This document shows positions 16,690 to 26,566 of a DNA stretch of 64,000 nt, piece by piece. The notes under the pieces are model-generated. The model searched no databases. It saw nothing but the letters and a program-made list of their open reading frames with translations, and was not told the DNA's origin. This stretch comes from Methylobacterium oryzihabitans (GTDB lineage Bacteria; Pseudomonadota; Alphaproteobacteria; Rhizobiales; Beijerinckiaceae): positions 123,102-187,101 of the forward strand of contig NZ_SACP01000012.1 in the NCBI RefSeq assembly GCF_004004555.2. The letters run 5' to 3'. A program made the translations under genes and the position numbers. The first letter of the stretch is position 1; each line of letters opens with the position of its first letter.

Positions 16690-16972
16690 CGGCGCACCGT
16701 ATCGCGGAGCCGGGACCATCGGGACAGATTTCACGCGAGACTCCGGCTGGCCGCGCGCGACCGGCCGCGACCTCCGACCAACATAGGACAGCATTCCGGC
16801 TTTCCCCGGGGCTGCGACATTTCTCCCGAAACGCTCGTCCATCGGTGGAAATGGTGCAGTGCAGGAGCGATCATCGACCGTGATCTGGCGCTGTTCGCTC
16901 GCTCCCCGGCCGATCCCGGTCGGAGATTGGACCGCACCGGGATCATCCGCCGGTGCCCCGCGTTGCGCCCGG

Positions 16973-18073
16973 ATGACCGCCCTCCTCGCCGAGCCCGCCG
17001 CCGACGCCCCGCCGAAGCCGAAGCTGTGGCGGCCGCGCCGCGTTCTCGTCACCCCCGCGGCGCTGGAGTGGGAGCACGGCCGGGCGATGGCGGCGCGGGC
17101 CGAGGCGCTCGGCATCGAGACCGTGCGGCTGAAGGCCAACCGCCTCGCCGGCCTGTCGGGTCCCGACCCGCGCCGGGCCTATGTCGAGGCCAAGTCGACC
17201 CTCGCGGTGGTGGTGGCGCCCCCGGCCAAGCGACGACTCCAGCCGATCCCGCCGAGCGCCGACTGGCGCCTCGACCTCGCCGAGGGCTGCCCGGCCCATT
17301 GCCAGTACTGCTACCTCGCCGGCAGCCTCGCCGGGCCGCCGGTGACCCGGGCCTACGCCAACCTGCCGGAGATCCTCGACGGGCTCGGCACTTATCTCGG
17401 CACCGGGGCCGTGACCTCGCGCTCCGACGCGCGGCGGCACGAGGGCACCACCTTCGAGGCGTCGTGCTACACCGACCCGCTCGCGATCGAGCACCTGACC
17501 GGCTCGCTCGCCGCGGCGATCCGGCATGTCGGCCGCCTGGAGGCTGAGGCGCAGTTGCGCTTCACCACCAAGTTCGATGCGGTCGGCCCGCTCCTCGACC
17601 TGCCGCATCGCCGCCGCACCCGGATCCGGATCTCGGTCAACGCCGCGCCGCTGGTGCGCTTCGAGGGCGGCACCGCGGCGCTGCCGGCCCGCTTCGCCGC
17701 GGCGCGGCGCATGGCGCGGGCCGGCTACCGGGTCGGGCTCACCGTCGCGCCGATCATGCCGGTGGAGGGCTGGGAGGCGGCCTACGCGGCCCTGCTCGAC
17801 GGGGCGGCCGCGGCGCTCGGCGACCTGCCGGAGGCCGACCTCACGGTCGAGCTCATCACCCACCGCTTCACCCCGGGCTCCAAGGAGGTGCTGACCGGCT
17901 GGTATCCTGGCTCGGACCTGGAGATGGACGAGGCGGCGCGGGCGCGAAAGCGCACCAAGTTCGGCTCGCTCAAATACGTCTACGCGCCGGAGACGATGCG
18001 GGCGATGCGGGCGTTCTTCGAGTGCGAGATCGCCCGCCGACTGCCCGCGGCCCGCATCCTCTACTGGACCTGA
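16973..18073 (+). CDS. SPL (spore photoproduct lyase)-family radical SAM protein
   Basis: The iron-sulfur motif CPAHCQYCY (Cys106, Cys110, Cys113; CX3CX2C) and the following [15 protein letters not shown] and TLTVAPI-like segments are those of the spore photoproduct lyase family, here 366 residues. Members in non-sporulating alphaproteobacteria are common, but their substrate is not established; repair of UV-type thymine lesions is an inference from the family. The ATG at 16973 is chosen over upstream in-frame starts because the latter fall in the divergent intergenic region shared with the glycosyltransferase operon. Confidence 0.82.
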   Translation: MTALLAEPAADAPPKPKLWRPRRVLVTPAALEWEHGRAMAARAEALGIETVRLKANRLAGLSGPDPRRAYVEAKSTLAVVVAPPAKRRLQPIPPSADWRLDLAEGCPAHCQYCYLAGSLAGPPVTRAYANLPEILDGLGTYLGTGAVTSRSDARRHEGTTFEASCYTDPLAIEHLTGSLAAAIRHVGRLEAEAQLRFTTKFDAVGPLLDLPHRRRTRIRISVNAAPLVRFEGGTAALPARFAAARRMARAGYRVGLTVAPIMPVEGWEAAYAALLDGAAAALGDLPEADLTVELITHRFTPGSKEVLTGWYPGSDLEMDEAARARKRTKFGSLKYVYAPETMRAMRAFFECEIARRLPAARILYWT

Positions 18074-18077
18074 GGTC

Positions 18078-18213
18078 AAGGGCCATCGCTTCACCGCTAC
18101 GGCCCTTGTTCGTTGCCTGGCCTCAGGCGCCGGCAGTCACGTCCGTGACCTTGGCTTTCGCTTCGCCCTGCGGGCGACGGCAGGGCCATCGCCGAAGCGG
18201 TCGCCCTGCCGTC
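18078..18213 (+). repeat. interspersed intergenic repeat, copy A
   Basis: It starts with hairpin AAGGGCC...GGCCCTT (18078-18107), runs through a core containing GGCCTCAGGCGCCGGCAGTC and TTGGCTTTCGCT, and ends in an 11-bp hairpin (18176-18186 with 18203-18213). The same arrangement occurs at 56759-56949 (inverted) and 62175-62382. It lies just after the SPL gene stop, where the first hairpin may also end transcription. Confidence 0.7.
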
Positions 18214-18293
18214 GCCCCTGGGCGCCGGCCGCGCGATCCGCTACCACCCGGGCCGCGGCCCGCCCGTCACGGCCGCCCGACGGAGCGACACGG

Positions 18294-19277
18294 ATGGATA
18301 CGGCAACCCTCGCGCCCCACGCCCATCAGGTCCTGCGGGAGGCGACGCTGCCGGAACTGCCCGGCCATTACCGCGGCAAGGTGCGCGACAATTACGACCT
18401 GCCGGACGGGCGCCGCATCCTCATCAGCAGCGACCGGATCAGCGCCTTCGACCGGGCCCTGGCGGCGATCCCGTTCAAGGGCCGGGTGCTGACCCAGACC
18501 GCCCGGTACTGGTTTCAGGCCACCGCCGACCTCTGTCCCAACCACGTCCTCGCCTATCCCGACCCCAACGTCGTGGTCGGGCGCCGGCTCGACATCCTGC
18601 CGGTCGAGATCGTGGTGCGGGGCTACCTCGCCGGCACCACCGCGACCTCGATCCTGACCCGCTACAGGGCGGGCGAGCGCGAGATGTACGGCCACCGCCT
18701 CGCCGACGGGCTGCGCCCGAACGAGCGCCTGCCGCAGGCGATCATCACGCCGACCACCAAGGCGGCGGACGGGGCCCACGACGAGCCCCTGACCGAGACG
18801 GCGATCCTGGAGGGCGGCCTGCTGACGCCGGAGCAATGGCGCACCGTGTCCGAGGCGGCGCTGGCGCTGTTCGCCCGCGGCCAGGAGCTATCGGCGGCGC
18901 GCGGGCTGATCCTCGCCGACACCAAGTACGAGTTCGGCACCGACGCCGAGGGCCGCGTCGTGCTCGCCGACGAGATCCACACGCCCGACAGCAGCCGCTA
19001 CTGGTTCGCCGCGAGCTATCCCGAGCGTTTCGCCGCCGGCGCGAACCCGGAGAGCTTCGACAAGGACTTCGTGCGCAACTGGGTCGTGGCGCGCTGCGAC
19101 CCCTACCGCGACCCGGTTCCGGAGATTCCGGCCGACGTGGTGCTGGAGACCGCCGCGGTCTACATCCGCGCCTTCGAGACCATCACCGGCGAAACCTTCG
19201 CGCTGCCCGACCCGGCCGAGGATCCGCTGGAGCGGATCCGCCGGAACCTGTCGGCGTATCTGGCGGGCGGGCGCTGA
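18294..19277 (+). CDS. purC: phosphoribosylaminoimidazole-succinocarboxamide synthase
   Basis: SAICAR synthase joins CAIR and aspartate with ATP in purine biosynthesis. The family signatures are clear: [13 protein letters not shown] near residue 23, [12 protein letters not shown] near residue 43, and a C-terminal [10 protein letters not shown] motif containing the conserved Asp-Ser of the aspartate site. The length of 327 residues matches the long form common in alphaproteobacteria. It appears to be a single-gene unit here, without other pur genes beside it. Confidence 0.95.
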   Translation: MDTATLAPHAHQVLREATLPELPGHYRGKVRDNYDLPDGRRILISSDRISAFDRALAAIPFKGRVLTQTARYWFQATADLCPNHVLAYPDPNVVVGRRLDILPVEIVVRGYLAGTTATSILTRYRAGEREMYGHRLADGLRPNERLPQAIITPTTKAADGAHDEPLTETAILEGGLLTPEQWRTVSEAALALFARGQELSAARGLILADTKYEFGTDAEGRVVLADEIHTPDSSRYWFAASYPERFAAGANPESFDKDFVRNWVVARCDPYRDPVPEIPADVVLETAAVYIRAFETITGETFALPDPAEDPLERIRRNLSAYLAGGR

Positions 19278-20047
19278 GGCGCGGACGGCGCCCGGCTCGC
19301 GGAGGGCGTGCGAATCACCGGTCGGGCCGGCACCTTCGCCGAGGCCGGCCGCGACGAATCTGCGCCCCGCCCCCCGTGAGAGCGGCCGCGGCGTGCGTCC
19401 GACGCCGCCGCGGAGCGATCGGCCCTCGTCCCGCGCGACAACACAGAGACCAGTCCGCGCCAGTACGGTCAGGGCCCCGGCCGTCGGCGCAAGCGTTTCG
19501 CCCGCCGCCGTTTCGGAGTTCTCGCCGATCATGCATCCGGACGGGCTGGAACCGGCTCCCGATTGCGATCCCGCATAACACTCACGGCAATCGATGTCAG
19601 GGCCGCCCGAAAATTTTAATCATCGATGACTTCGCGAATTTCTGTAATTTCATGAAAGTTAACATTCGATAGGTTGTGCGGCACCGGTTGTTGTGCAGTG
19701 CAAAACAGCTTGTTCGGCGCGGCCGAGCTCGACATTGCCGAACGAACCTAGTTATCAGCGTCATTCTACTTTCCCTTTGGGTAGTATTTTACTCAAATCG
19801 CGAGATTCATACAGTATTTTAAGAAAGCAATAGGAAAGTTTTTCTGAATGGCGCCGACAGACTGTTGCGGTTCCGTCACAGACAGGCCGTAAAATTCCCA
19901 TTATTTCGGGATCATAAGAAACGCGGGCACGGAGGATGCGCAGGCATCCGCGATGCCATCACCGACACCGCAGACTACTCGCGACAACGCTGCGCAAAGA
20001 AGGCGGTTGCGGGAAGCCGATCGATCCACCTGGGGGTTTACCGTTCC
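19278..20047. other. long non-coding region upstream of the RTX glycanase
   Basis: The first ~300 bases are GC-rich with no gene. From about 19600 the sequence becomes AT-rich and probably holds the promoter of the glycanase gene. A 7-base inverted repeat GTTCGGC/GCCGAAC with an 18-base gap lies at 19712-19743. The in-frame extension of the glycanase frame back to 19865 is not supported by a ribosome binding site or by family alignment. Confidence 0.4.
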
Positions 20048-22687
20048 ATGGCCTTGCCGACTTCCGCCAAACCGACAAAGACATTCTCGGCCGTCACCGC
20101 CACCGACACCGTCACGGGCACCGCCGGTGCCGACCGCCTCGTCTCGGTGGGATCGATCACGACCGGCGGCGCGACCCTGATCGGGGGTGCCGGGGACGAC
20201 ACCTACAGCGTCAACTCGATCCGCGACAAGATCGTCGAGAAGTCGAACGAGGGCGTCGACACGGTCCAGGCGTTCGGCAGCTACCGGCTTCCCGACAACG
20301 TCGAGAACCTGATCCTGCGCGGCAGCAACGGTCTCAGCGGACGCGGCAACGGCCTGGCCAACATCATCACGGGCAATGCCGGCGACAACCTGATCGACGG
20401 CGGCGGCGGCGGCGACGAGATCACCGGCGGCGGCGGCAACGACCTGTTCCGCGTCCATGCCGGCGACACGATCACCGACTTCAGCGGCGGCCTTGGCCTG
20501 AGCGATTTCGTCGACCTCCAGGACTACGCGCAGTTCTCCTCGTTCGCCGACGTCCGGCTGGCGATGACCCAGGAGAACGGCAACACCATCCTGACCCTCG
20601 GCGACGGGCAGACCGTCACGTTCCTGGGCGTGCGCAAGAGCGACTTCGTCGCCGACGACTTCCTGGTCAACAAGCCGACCACGAACTACCAGCTGACCTT
20701 CGCCGACGAGTTCAACGCGCTGAACCTCTACACGGGAGACAACAGCCCGGGGACCTGGGAGCCGAACTATCCCCGCGACGGTCTGGCCGGCCACACGGTG
20801 GTCAATCACGACGAGGTCCAGTACTATACCGATCCCACCGACCCCGGCAGCAGCGGCACCACCCCGCTCGGTCTGAACCCGTTCTCGATCGATTCCGGCG
20901 TGCTGACGATCGAGGCGAACCGGGTCGACCCCGCGACCTCGTCCAAGATCTACGGCTACGACTACACGTCGGGGATGCTGTCGAGCTATCCGACCTTCGC
21001 TCAGACCTTCGGCTACTTCGAGATGCGGGCCAAGCTCCCGGCGGGCAAGGGTCTGCACCCGGCCTTCTGGCTGCTTCCTCTCGACGAATCCTGGCCGCCC
21101 GAGCTCGACGTGATGGAGCAGCGCGGCGTCGATCCCTACCAGACGACCGGAACCGCGCATTCCTTCGCCGACGGGACGCACACCGCCACCAGCGGCACGT
21201 TCGATGTCGGCGACACCACGGCCGCCTTCCACACCTACGGCGTCGACTGGAAGGCCGACTACATCACCTGGTACGTCGACGGCGAGGCGGTACGGCAGGT
21301 CGCGACGCCGTCCGACATGAACAAGCCGATGTACATGATCGCCAACCTCGCGGTCGGCGGTCCCTGGGCCGGACAGCCGACCGCGACCACGCCGTTCCCG
21401 GCCGAGATGCAGATCGACTACATCCGCGCCTACGCGAACGAAGACACGGTCGAGAAGGGTCCCGTGACCAAGGTCGGCACCGCGGCCGACGGGACCCTGT
21501 TTGGAACCAACGGCGGCGATTCGCTGGCGGCGGGCATCGGCAACCACTCGATCTACGGCGGCGCCGGCAACGACGTCCTCCAGGACGGCTCCGACACCGC
21601 CGCACTGATGGGGCAGACCGGCAACGACACCTACATCGTCGACAATGCCGCCACCACGATCCGGGAACTGTCGAACGAAGGCGTCGACAGCGTCGTCACG
21701 AGCCTCTCGGCCTTCACGCTTCCGACCTACTTCGAGAACCTGTCCTACAGCGGACGGAGCGCCTTCACCGGCACCGGCAACAACGCCAACAACGTCATCC
21801 GCGGCGGCAACGGCGGCAACACGCTCAGCGGCCAGGGCGGCGACGACCTCATCGTCGGCGGCGACATGGCCGACACCATCCAGGGCGGCACCGGCAACGA
21901 TTCGATCGATGGCGGCAGCGGCAACGACTCCATCCGGGGCGGCACCGGCGACGATTCGATCTTCGGCGGCAACGGCAACGACCTGATCCAGGGCGAGGAA
22001 GGCAACGACACGATCAACGGCGGCTACGGCAACGACACGATCCGGGGCGGCGCCGGTGCCAACCTGCTGCTCGGCGGCCTCGGCTCCGGAGCCGACACCT
22101 TCGGCGGCGACCTCGTGGTCGGGACCGACACCATCGACGGCGGCTGGAGTGCGGCCGACCTCTACCTGATCACCGGGACCGCCTCGGACACCGTCTCGGT
22201 CGACCTCCAGGCCGGCACGGTGACGGGCGGCTACCGGTCCGGCTCGCGCCTCACCGGGATCGAGAACCTCCAGCTCTGGACGTCGTCGACGGCGACCCGG
22301 CTGACCGGCAACGCCGCCGACAACATCCTCACCAGCGGCGACGCCGCCGACCTCCTGCTCGGCGGGGGCGGCAGGGACACCCTGCGGGCGGGGGCGGGAG
22401 CCGACACCCTCGACGGCGGAGCCGGCGCGGACACGCTGTACGGCGGAACGGGGGCGGACGTGTTCGTGCTCCGGCGCGGCGAGGCCCAGGGCGACCTGCT
22501 GGCGGACTTCTCGGTCCGCGACGGCGACAAGATCCAGCTCGTCGGCTACGGCAGCGGCGCCACGTTCCAGGCCAGCGCCAACGACCTGTCGACCTGGGTC
22601 GTGCGGACCGGCGACGGCTCGTTCAGCGAGTCGGTGAGCTTCGCCGGCAACCAGTGGAACATCGGCGCCAACGTCCAGTTCGCCTGA
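20048..22687 (+). CDS. secreted GH16 family beta-glycanase with RTX calcium-binding repeats
   Basis: This 879-residue protein starts with a short RTX-like block (about residues 20-200). A GH16 catalytic domain follows (about 215-475) with the active-site motif ELDVME, Glu352 nucleophile, Asp354 and Glu357 acid/base. A long array of GGxGxDxxxGG nonapeptide RTX repeats (about 495-810) and a C-terminal tail close it. This is the layout of rhizobial ExsH-type extracellular glycanases that trim exopolysaccharide and leave by a type I secretion system using an uncleaved C-terminal signal. No signal peptide is present. No transporter gene is adjacent. Confidence 0.85.
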   Translation: MALPTSAKPTKTFSAVTATDTVTGTAGADRLVSVGSITTGGATLIGGAGDDTYSVNSIRDKIVEKSNEGVDTVQAFGSYRLPDNVENLILRGSNGLSGRGNGLANIITGNAGDNLIDGGGGGDEITGGGGNDLFRVHAGDTITDFSGGLGLSDFVDLQDYAQFSSFADVRLAMTQENGNTILTLGDGQTVTFLGVRKSDFVADDFLVNKPTTNYQLTFADEFNALNLYTGDNSPGTWEPNYPRDGLAGHTVVNHDEVQYYTDPTDPGSSGTTPLGLNPFSIDSGVLTIEANRVDPATSSKIYGYDYTSGMLSSYPTFAQTFGYFEMRAKLPAGKGLHPAFWLLPLDESWPPELDVMEQRGVDPYQTTGTAHSFADGTHTATSGTFDVGDTTAAFHTYGVDWKADYITWYVDGEAVRQVATPSDMNKPMYMIANLAVGGPWAGQPTATTPFPAEMQIDYIRAYANEDTVEKGPVTKVGTAADGTLFGTNGGDSLAAGIGNHSIYGGAGNDVLQDGSDTAALMGQTGNDTYIVDNAATTIRELSNEGVDSVVTSLSAFTLPTYFENLSYSGRSAFTGTGNNANNVIRGGNGGNTLSGQGGDDLIVGGDMADTIQGGTGNDSIDGGSGNDSIRGGTGDDSIFGGNGNDLIQGEEGNDTINGGYGNDTIRGGAGANLLLGGLGSGADTFGGDLVVGTDTIDGGWSAADLYLITGTASDTVSVDLQAGTVTGGYRSGSRLTGIENLQLWTSSTATRLTGNAADNILTSGDAADLLLGGGGRDTLRAGAGADTLDGGAGADTLYGGTGADVFVLRRGEAQGDLLADFSVRDGDKIQLVGYGSGATFQASANDLSTWVVRTGDGSFSESVSFAGNQWNIGANVQFA

Positions 22688-22816
22688 TGGCCCTGAGCCG
22701 GGCGGGCCGCCATCGGACCCGCCCGGCCCGCGGAACACGCCCGCGCCGCGAGCGCGGGCTGCGGCTCGTCTCGATCGGCCGCCGGCGAAGCGGCGTCCGC
22801 CTGGCTGCGCGATCCC

Positions 22817-24613
22817 CTACAGGTAGTTCGCCAGGGTCAGCTTCGCGAGCGTCGAGGTGGTCTGGTAGCTCGCCTGCAACTGCGTCTGCAGCGTCATGAG
22901 CTTGGTCGCGACCTCCTCCATGCTGGCCGACTCCACGCCGTCGACGGCGTTCTGGAGGATCGACTTGGTCGCGGCGTTGTCGGCCTTCCGGGTCGTCACG
23001 GCGCTGGCGGCGAGGCCGAACTCGGTCGCGATCCCCTCCAGGGTCTGCGCGGTGCCGGACGGCTTGACCTGATCCTGGATCCGGGTGGCGTAGGCCTGGA
23101 AGCGGGAATCGTCGGTCGTCGCGCCGGCGAAGCTCACGCTCGCCACCACGGCGATGCCGGCCAGCGCGCTGCGCAGGGCGGATTCGTTGGCCTGCGCGCC
23201 GATCCCGACCGTCTGGCCCGCCGAGATCTGCACGGTCGTGGTGGTGCGCGGGTCGGTCGAGGTGTCGTCGCCCTTGTACCAGATCACCGTGCGGCCGCCC
23301 GGATCGGCGGCGAAGCCGGTCGCGTTGCCGGCGGCATCGGTCGCGACCCGCCGGGGGCTCAGGCCCGCCGTGCTCGATCCGGCGAAGAAGTCGTCCGCCG
23401 CCCGGGTCGCGGAACTCGCCGCGAGGTCGGTGGTCGCGGCGGCGTCGAGGGCGGTGCCGAGCGCCGCCTTGAGGTTGCGGGCGGTCTCGGCGGCGTCCGC
23501 GCCGATGACGAAGCTGTTGGCCCCGCCCGCCTTGACGGCGGCGGTCAGGGTCAGGGTCCGGGTGGTGCCGTCGCGCATCCCGAGGGTGATCCTCACGCTG
23601 TCGCCCGCCACCGGCTGGCCGGCCACCGTGACCGCGGCGGAGGCGGCCGAGCCCCCCGACAGGGCGGCCGACACCCCCGGCGGCGTCCCGCTCTGCGCGC
23701 CGGTCACGGTGGCGCCGCCGAGCGCCGCCGCGAGGTTGGCGGCGCTCTCCGCGGCATTCGCCCCGATGCGGAAGCTCCCGGCCGCGGCCTTCGGGTCGCT
23801 GCTCGCCGTCAGGTCGACGAAGCTCTGGCTGCCGTCCGGATTCTCGACCGTGACCCGCACCCGGTCGCCGTCCCGCGGCTGGGCGGCGAAGGCGAGCGAC
23901 GCGGCGGCGGGGCTGCCGGGGGCGAGCGTGACGGCGAGGGCGCCCGGATTGGTGCTCGTCGCCGCCTCGATGGTGAAGCCGAAATTCGCTCGCACGCCGG
24001 GATCGAGGCTCTCCGACAGGCCGATCGCGGTGCCCGACCCGGTCAGGGCGAGCCGTCCGGTCGAGGGCGAGCCGGTGCCGAGGTCGGCCGCCTGCCGCTC
24101 CCTGATGAGGGTGCCGATGCCGGCGAGGCCCGCGGCCTCGTCGCCGTTGAGGATGATCCCGGCCTCCTCGACGGGCGGGGTCGTGGTCGCGCGACCGGAG
24201 AACAGGTAGCTGCCCGACACGTTCTGCGACAGGGCGTCGAGGGCGGTGGCGAACCGGTTGGTCGCCAGGGTCTTGAGGTTGGCCCGGGCGCTGCCCTCCG
24301 ACCCCGAGCGGTTGACGTCGAGCTCGCTCCAGGTCGCGGTGGCGAGCTTCTGGACCTGCGCGATGCTGGCGGTGGCGAGCGACAGCCGGGTGTCGGCGGC
24401 GGTGATGCCGGCGGCGTAGCCGTCGAGGGCGCTGATCTGCGCGCGGGCGTCGAGGCTCGTCGTGCGGCCGGCGCCGAGGCCGGCATAGGTCTCCGAGATC
24501 CGCCCGGTGGCGAGCTGGCGCGACAGCCCGTCGAGCTGGCCCTTCATGTCGAGCAGGCGGCTGGTGTTGAGGTCCCGGGTGTAGGTCCCGGCCGCGAAGG
24601 GGCGGATCGTCAT
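22817..24613 (-). CDS. flgL: flagellar hook-associated protein 3 (hook-filament junction)
   Basis: The N-terminal flagellin-like helix (RLLDMKGQLDGLSRQLATGR) and the C-terminal helix (MTLQTQLQASYQTTSTLAKL) pair in the junction layer between hook and filament. At 598 residues it is much longer than the usual 300-350. The excess lies in the middle and contains two related segments of about 85 residues, each with a GD(R/S)VR(V/I)T strand and a helix like NAAESAANLAAAL. It follows flgK by 17 bases in the hook operon. Confidence 0.88.
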   Translation of the reverse strand: MTIRPFAAGTYTRDLNTSRLLDMKGQLDGLSRQLATGRISETYAGLGAGRTTSLDARAQISALDGYAAGITAADTRLSLATASIAQVQKLATATWSELDVNRSGSEGSARANLKTLATNRFATALDALSQNVSGSYLFSGRATTTPPVEEAGIILNGDEAAGLAGIGTLIRERQAADLGTGSPSTGRLALTGSGTAIGLSESLDPGVRANFGFTIEAATSTNPGALAVTLAPGSPAAASLAFAAQPRDGDRVRVTVENPDGSQSFVDLTASSDPKAAAGSFRIGANAAESAANLAAALGGATVTGAQSGTPPGVSAALSGGSAASAAVTVAGQPVAGDSVRITLGMRDGTTRTLTLTAAVKAGGANSFVIGADAAETARNLKAALGTALDAAATTDLAASSATRAADDFFAGSSTAGLSPRRVATDAAGNATGFAADPGGRTVIWYKGDDTSTDPRTTTTVQISAGQTVGIGAQANESALRSALAGIAVVASVSFAGATTDDSRFQAYATRIQDQVKPSGTAQTLEGIATEFGLAASAVTTRKADNAATKSILQNAVDGVESASMEEVATKLMTLQTQLQASYQTTSTLAKLTLANYL

Positions 24614-24630
24614 CGGGGGTCTCCGCCGGA

Positions 24631-26496
24631 TCAGATTCTCAGGAGGGTGTCGAGCATGTCGCGCGCCGCGGTCAGCACGCGCGCATTGGCGCTGTAGGCG
24701 GTCTGGAGCTGGATCAGGTTCGCCATCTCCTCGTCGATGCTGACCCCCGAATCGGCGCTGAAGCGGCTGCGGGCGGTCGACAGGGCGATGCTCTGGCCCT
24801 GGTCGAGCTGGTCGGCCTGCTCGGCGGCGGCGCCCTGGAAGTCGATGATGCCCTGGGCTAAGCCCTGCACCGAGGTCGTGTAGGGCGCGCTCACCCCGCC
24901 GAGGCCGCTCGCCGCCGAGAACGTGCGGGCGGCGCCGGTCAGGGCGTCGAGGAGCGCCTTCGGCCGGGTGCCGTCGCCCGGCAGCGTGCCGGCGGCGGTG
25001 ACGATGAGGCCGGCGCTGTCGGCGGCGAGCGCCGGGTTGAGGACGAGGCGCTGGGCGAGGCCGGTGAGGTGCGGTCCGCCCTCGAACGAGCCGGTATAGA
25101 CCGTGTCGCCGTAGCCGGAATCGACGAACACCGCGAGCTGGGTGCCGGCGGTGCGCACGTCCCCGGCCCGGGTCGGCACGGTGATCGAGGCGTCGATGCC
25201 GGTGAGCGCGGTTGCGCCGGTGGCGAGGATCCGCACGCCGCCCCCCGTCGTCGCCGAGACGCGGTAGCCGTCGCCGAGCGCCGCGCCGATCCGTGCCGCG
25301 GTGGTCGCCGGCCCGCCCGAGATGTCGACCGTCAGGACGGTGGCGGTCGGGTCGTTGGTCTGGGCCGCGCTCACCCCGGCGGCGTTGCCGGTGGTCGGCA
25401 CGAGGACGATGGTGTGGGCCGCCCCCGAGGCGCTGCGGGTCGCGAGCGTCACCGCGTTGCCGGCCTGGAGGCCGGTGAGGTCGATGTCGAACCCGCTGGC
25501 GGTGCCCTCGCTCGCCGGCGTCCCGGCGACGGCGCGGTCGCTGAGCGCCCGCGACAGGCCGGCGGCGAGGTCGTCGAGCTGGCGCTGCGCCTGGACCAGG
25601 GTGTCGTCGCGCAGGGCGAGCCCGGCAGCGATCGAGCCCGAGCGGACCGTCCCGGTCGCCACGAGGTCGATCCGCGCGCCGCTTGGCATCACCGCGACGA
25701 TCGTGCCGACGCCGCGGGTGGCGGGATCGTCGGTGTAGGTCGCGCCGGGATCGAGCCGTCCGCGCCCGTCGAAGCCGAGGCTCGCCGCCGCGCCGTGATC
25801 GACGAGGGTGATGCCCGAGCCGGTGGTGACGGTGACCGAGCCGTCCGCCTGCAGGCTGGTCTGCAGGTCCATGTACCGGGACAGCTCGCCGAGCGCCTGA
25901 TCGCGCTGGTCGGCGAGTTCGGCGCCGCTGGCGGCGGAGCGGTCGCTGCCGTTGAGCCCGATGATCTTCGTGTTGAGCCCGGCGATCCGCGACAGCAGGC
26001 TGCTGGCGGCGGCGACGTCGGTGTCGAGCTGGCTCTCGGTGCCGCTGCGCAGGGTCTGCACCCCGTCCGAGATCGTCGCGAGGGCGCCCGCGAGGCTGCG
26101 GGCGCCGGCGAGCACCGTCGCACGCGCGCCGGTCGAGGACGGATCGCCGGCGAGCGTCTGGAGCGACTGCGTGAAGGCGTTGAGCACGCCGTCGAGGGCC
26201 GAGGCGCTGCCGGGCGTGCCGTAGAGCGCGCTGAGGCTCGCCTGGGTCGTCGCCATGAGCCCGGTATAGGCGGCGCCGGACGTTTCGAGGCGCAGCTGCC
26301 GCTGCGCGGTCTCGTCGAAGATCCGCGTCACCGTGCCGGTCGTCACCCCGGCATTGCCGTCGGTCGAGACCGTCGAGAGCCGGCGCCTGACGTAGCCGTC
26401 GCTGCCGGCATTGGCGACGTTCTGCGACACGATGCCGATCGCGGCCTGGGTGACCCTCAGGCCGGCGGTCGCGGTGTTGAGCGCGTTGATCGACAT
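24631..26496 (-). CDS. flgK: flagellar hook-associated protein 1
   Basis: This 621-residue protein has the N-terminal rod/hook motif SINALNTATAGLRVTQAAIG, the ISQNVANAGSDGYVRR pattern, and the C-terminal SIDEEMANLIQLQTAYSANARV signature common to axial proteins. FlgK caps the hook and joins it to FlgL and the filament; it is exported by the flagellar type III apparatus. It sits between flgE and flgL in the usual alphaproteobacterial order. Confidence 0.93.
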   Translation of the reverse strand: MSINALNTATAGLRVTQAAIGIVSQNVANAGSDGYVRRRLSTVSTDGNAGVTTGTVTRIFDETAQRQLRLETSGAAYTGLMATTQASLSALYGTPGSASALDGVLNAFTQSLQTLAGDPSSTGARATVLAGARSLAGALATISDGVQTLRSGTESQLDTDVAAASSLLSRIAGLNTKIIGLNGSDRSAASGAELADQRDQALGELSRYMDLQTSLQADGSVTVTTGSGITLVDHGAAASLGFDGRGRLDPGATYTDDPATRGVGTIVAVMPSGARIDLVATGTVRSGSIAAGLALRDDTLVQAQRQLDDLAAGLSRALSDRAVAGTPASEGTASGFDIDLTGLQAGNAVTLATRSASGAAHTIVLVPTTGNAAGVSAAQTNDPTATVLTVDISGGPATTAARIGAALGDGYRVSATTGGGVRILATGATALTGIDASITVPTRAGDVRTAGTQLAVFVDSGYGDTVYTGSFEGGPHLTGLAQRLVLNPALAADSAGLIVTAAGTLPGDGTRPKALLDALTGAARTFSAASGLGGVSAPYTTSVQGLAQGIIDFQGAAAEQADQLDQGQSIALSTARSRFSADSGVSIDEEMANLIQLQTAYSANARVLTAARDMLDTLLRI

Positions 26497-26566
26497 GGGG
26501 CGGACCGGGGAGGCGGAAGCGGAGTCGACGGGATCGGGGTTGACGGAACGCTAACGATCCCGCCGA

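Noticed and set aside
19712..19743. GTTCGGC/GCCGAAC inverted repeat upstream of the RTX glycanase as a quorum-sensing box
   Set aside because: Seven-base arms with an 18-base gap do not match a LuxR-type box, and no luxI/luxR gene is nearby.
19865..20047. N-terminal extension of the RTX glycanase
   Set aside because: The added 61 residues are Arg/Cys-rich with no coding character, and the start at 20048 gives the expected N-terminus.
21540..22470. Regularly spaced short DNA repeats suggesting a CRISPR array
   Set aside because: They are the 27-bp codon repeats of RTX nonapeptides inside an open reading frame; there are no unique spacers and no cas genes in the window.
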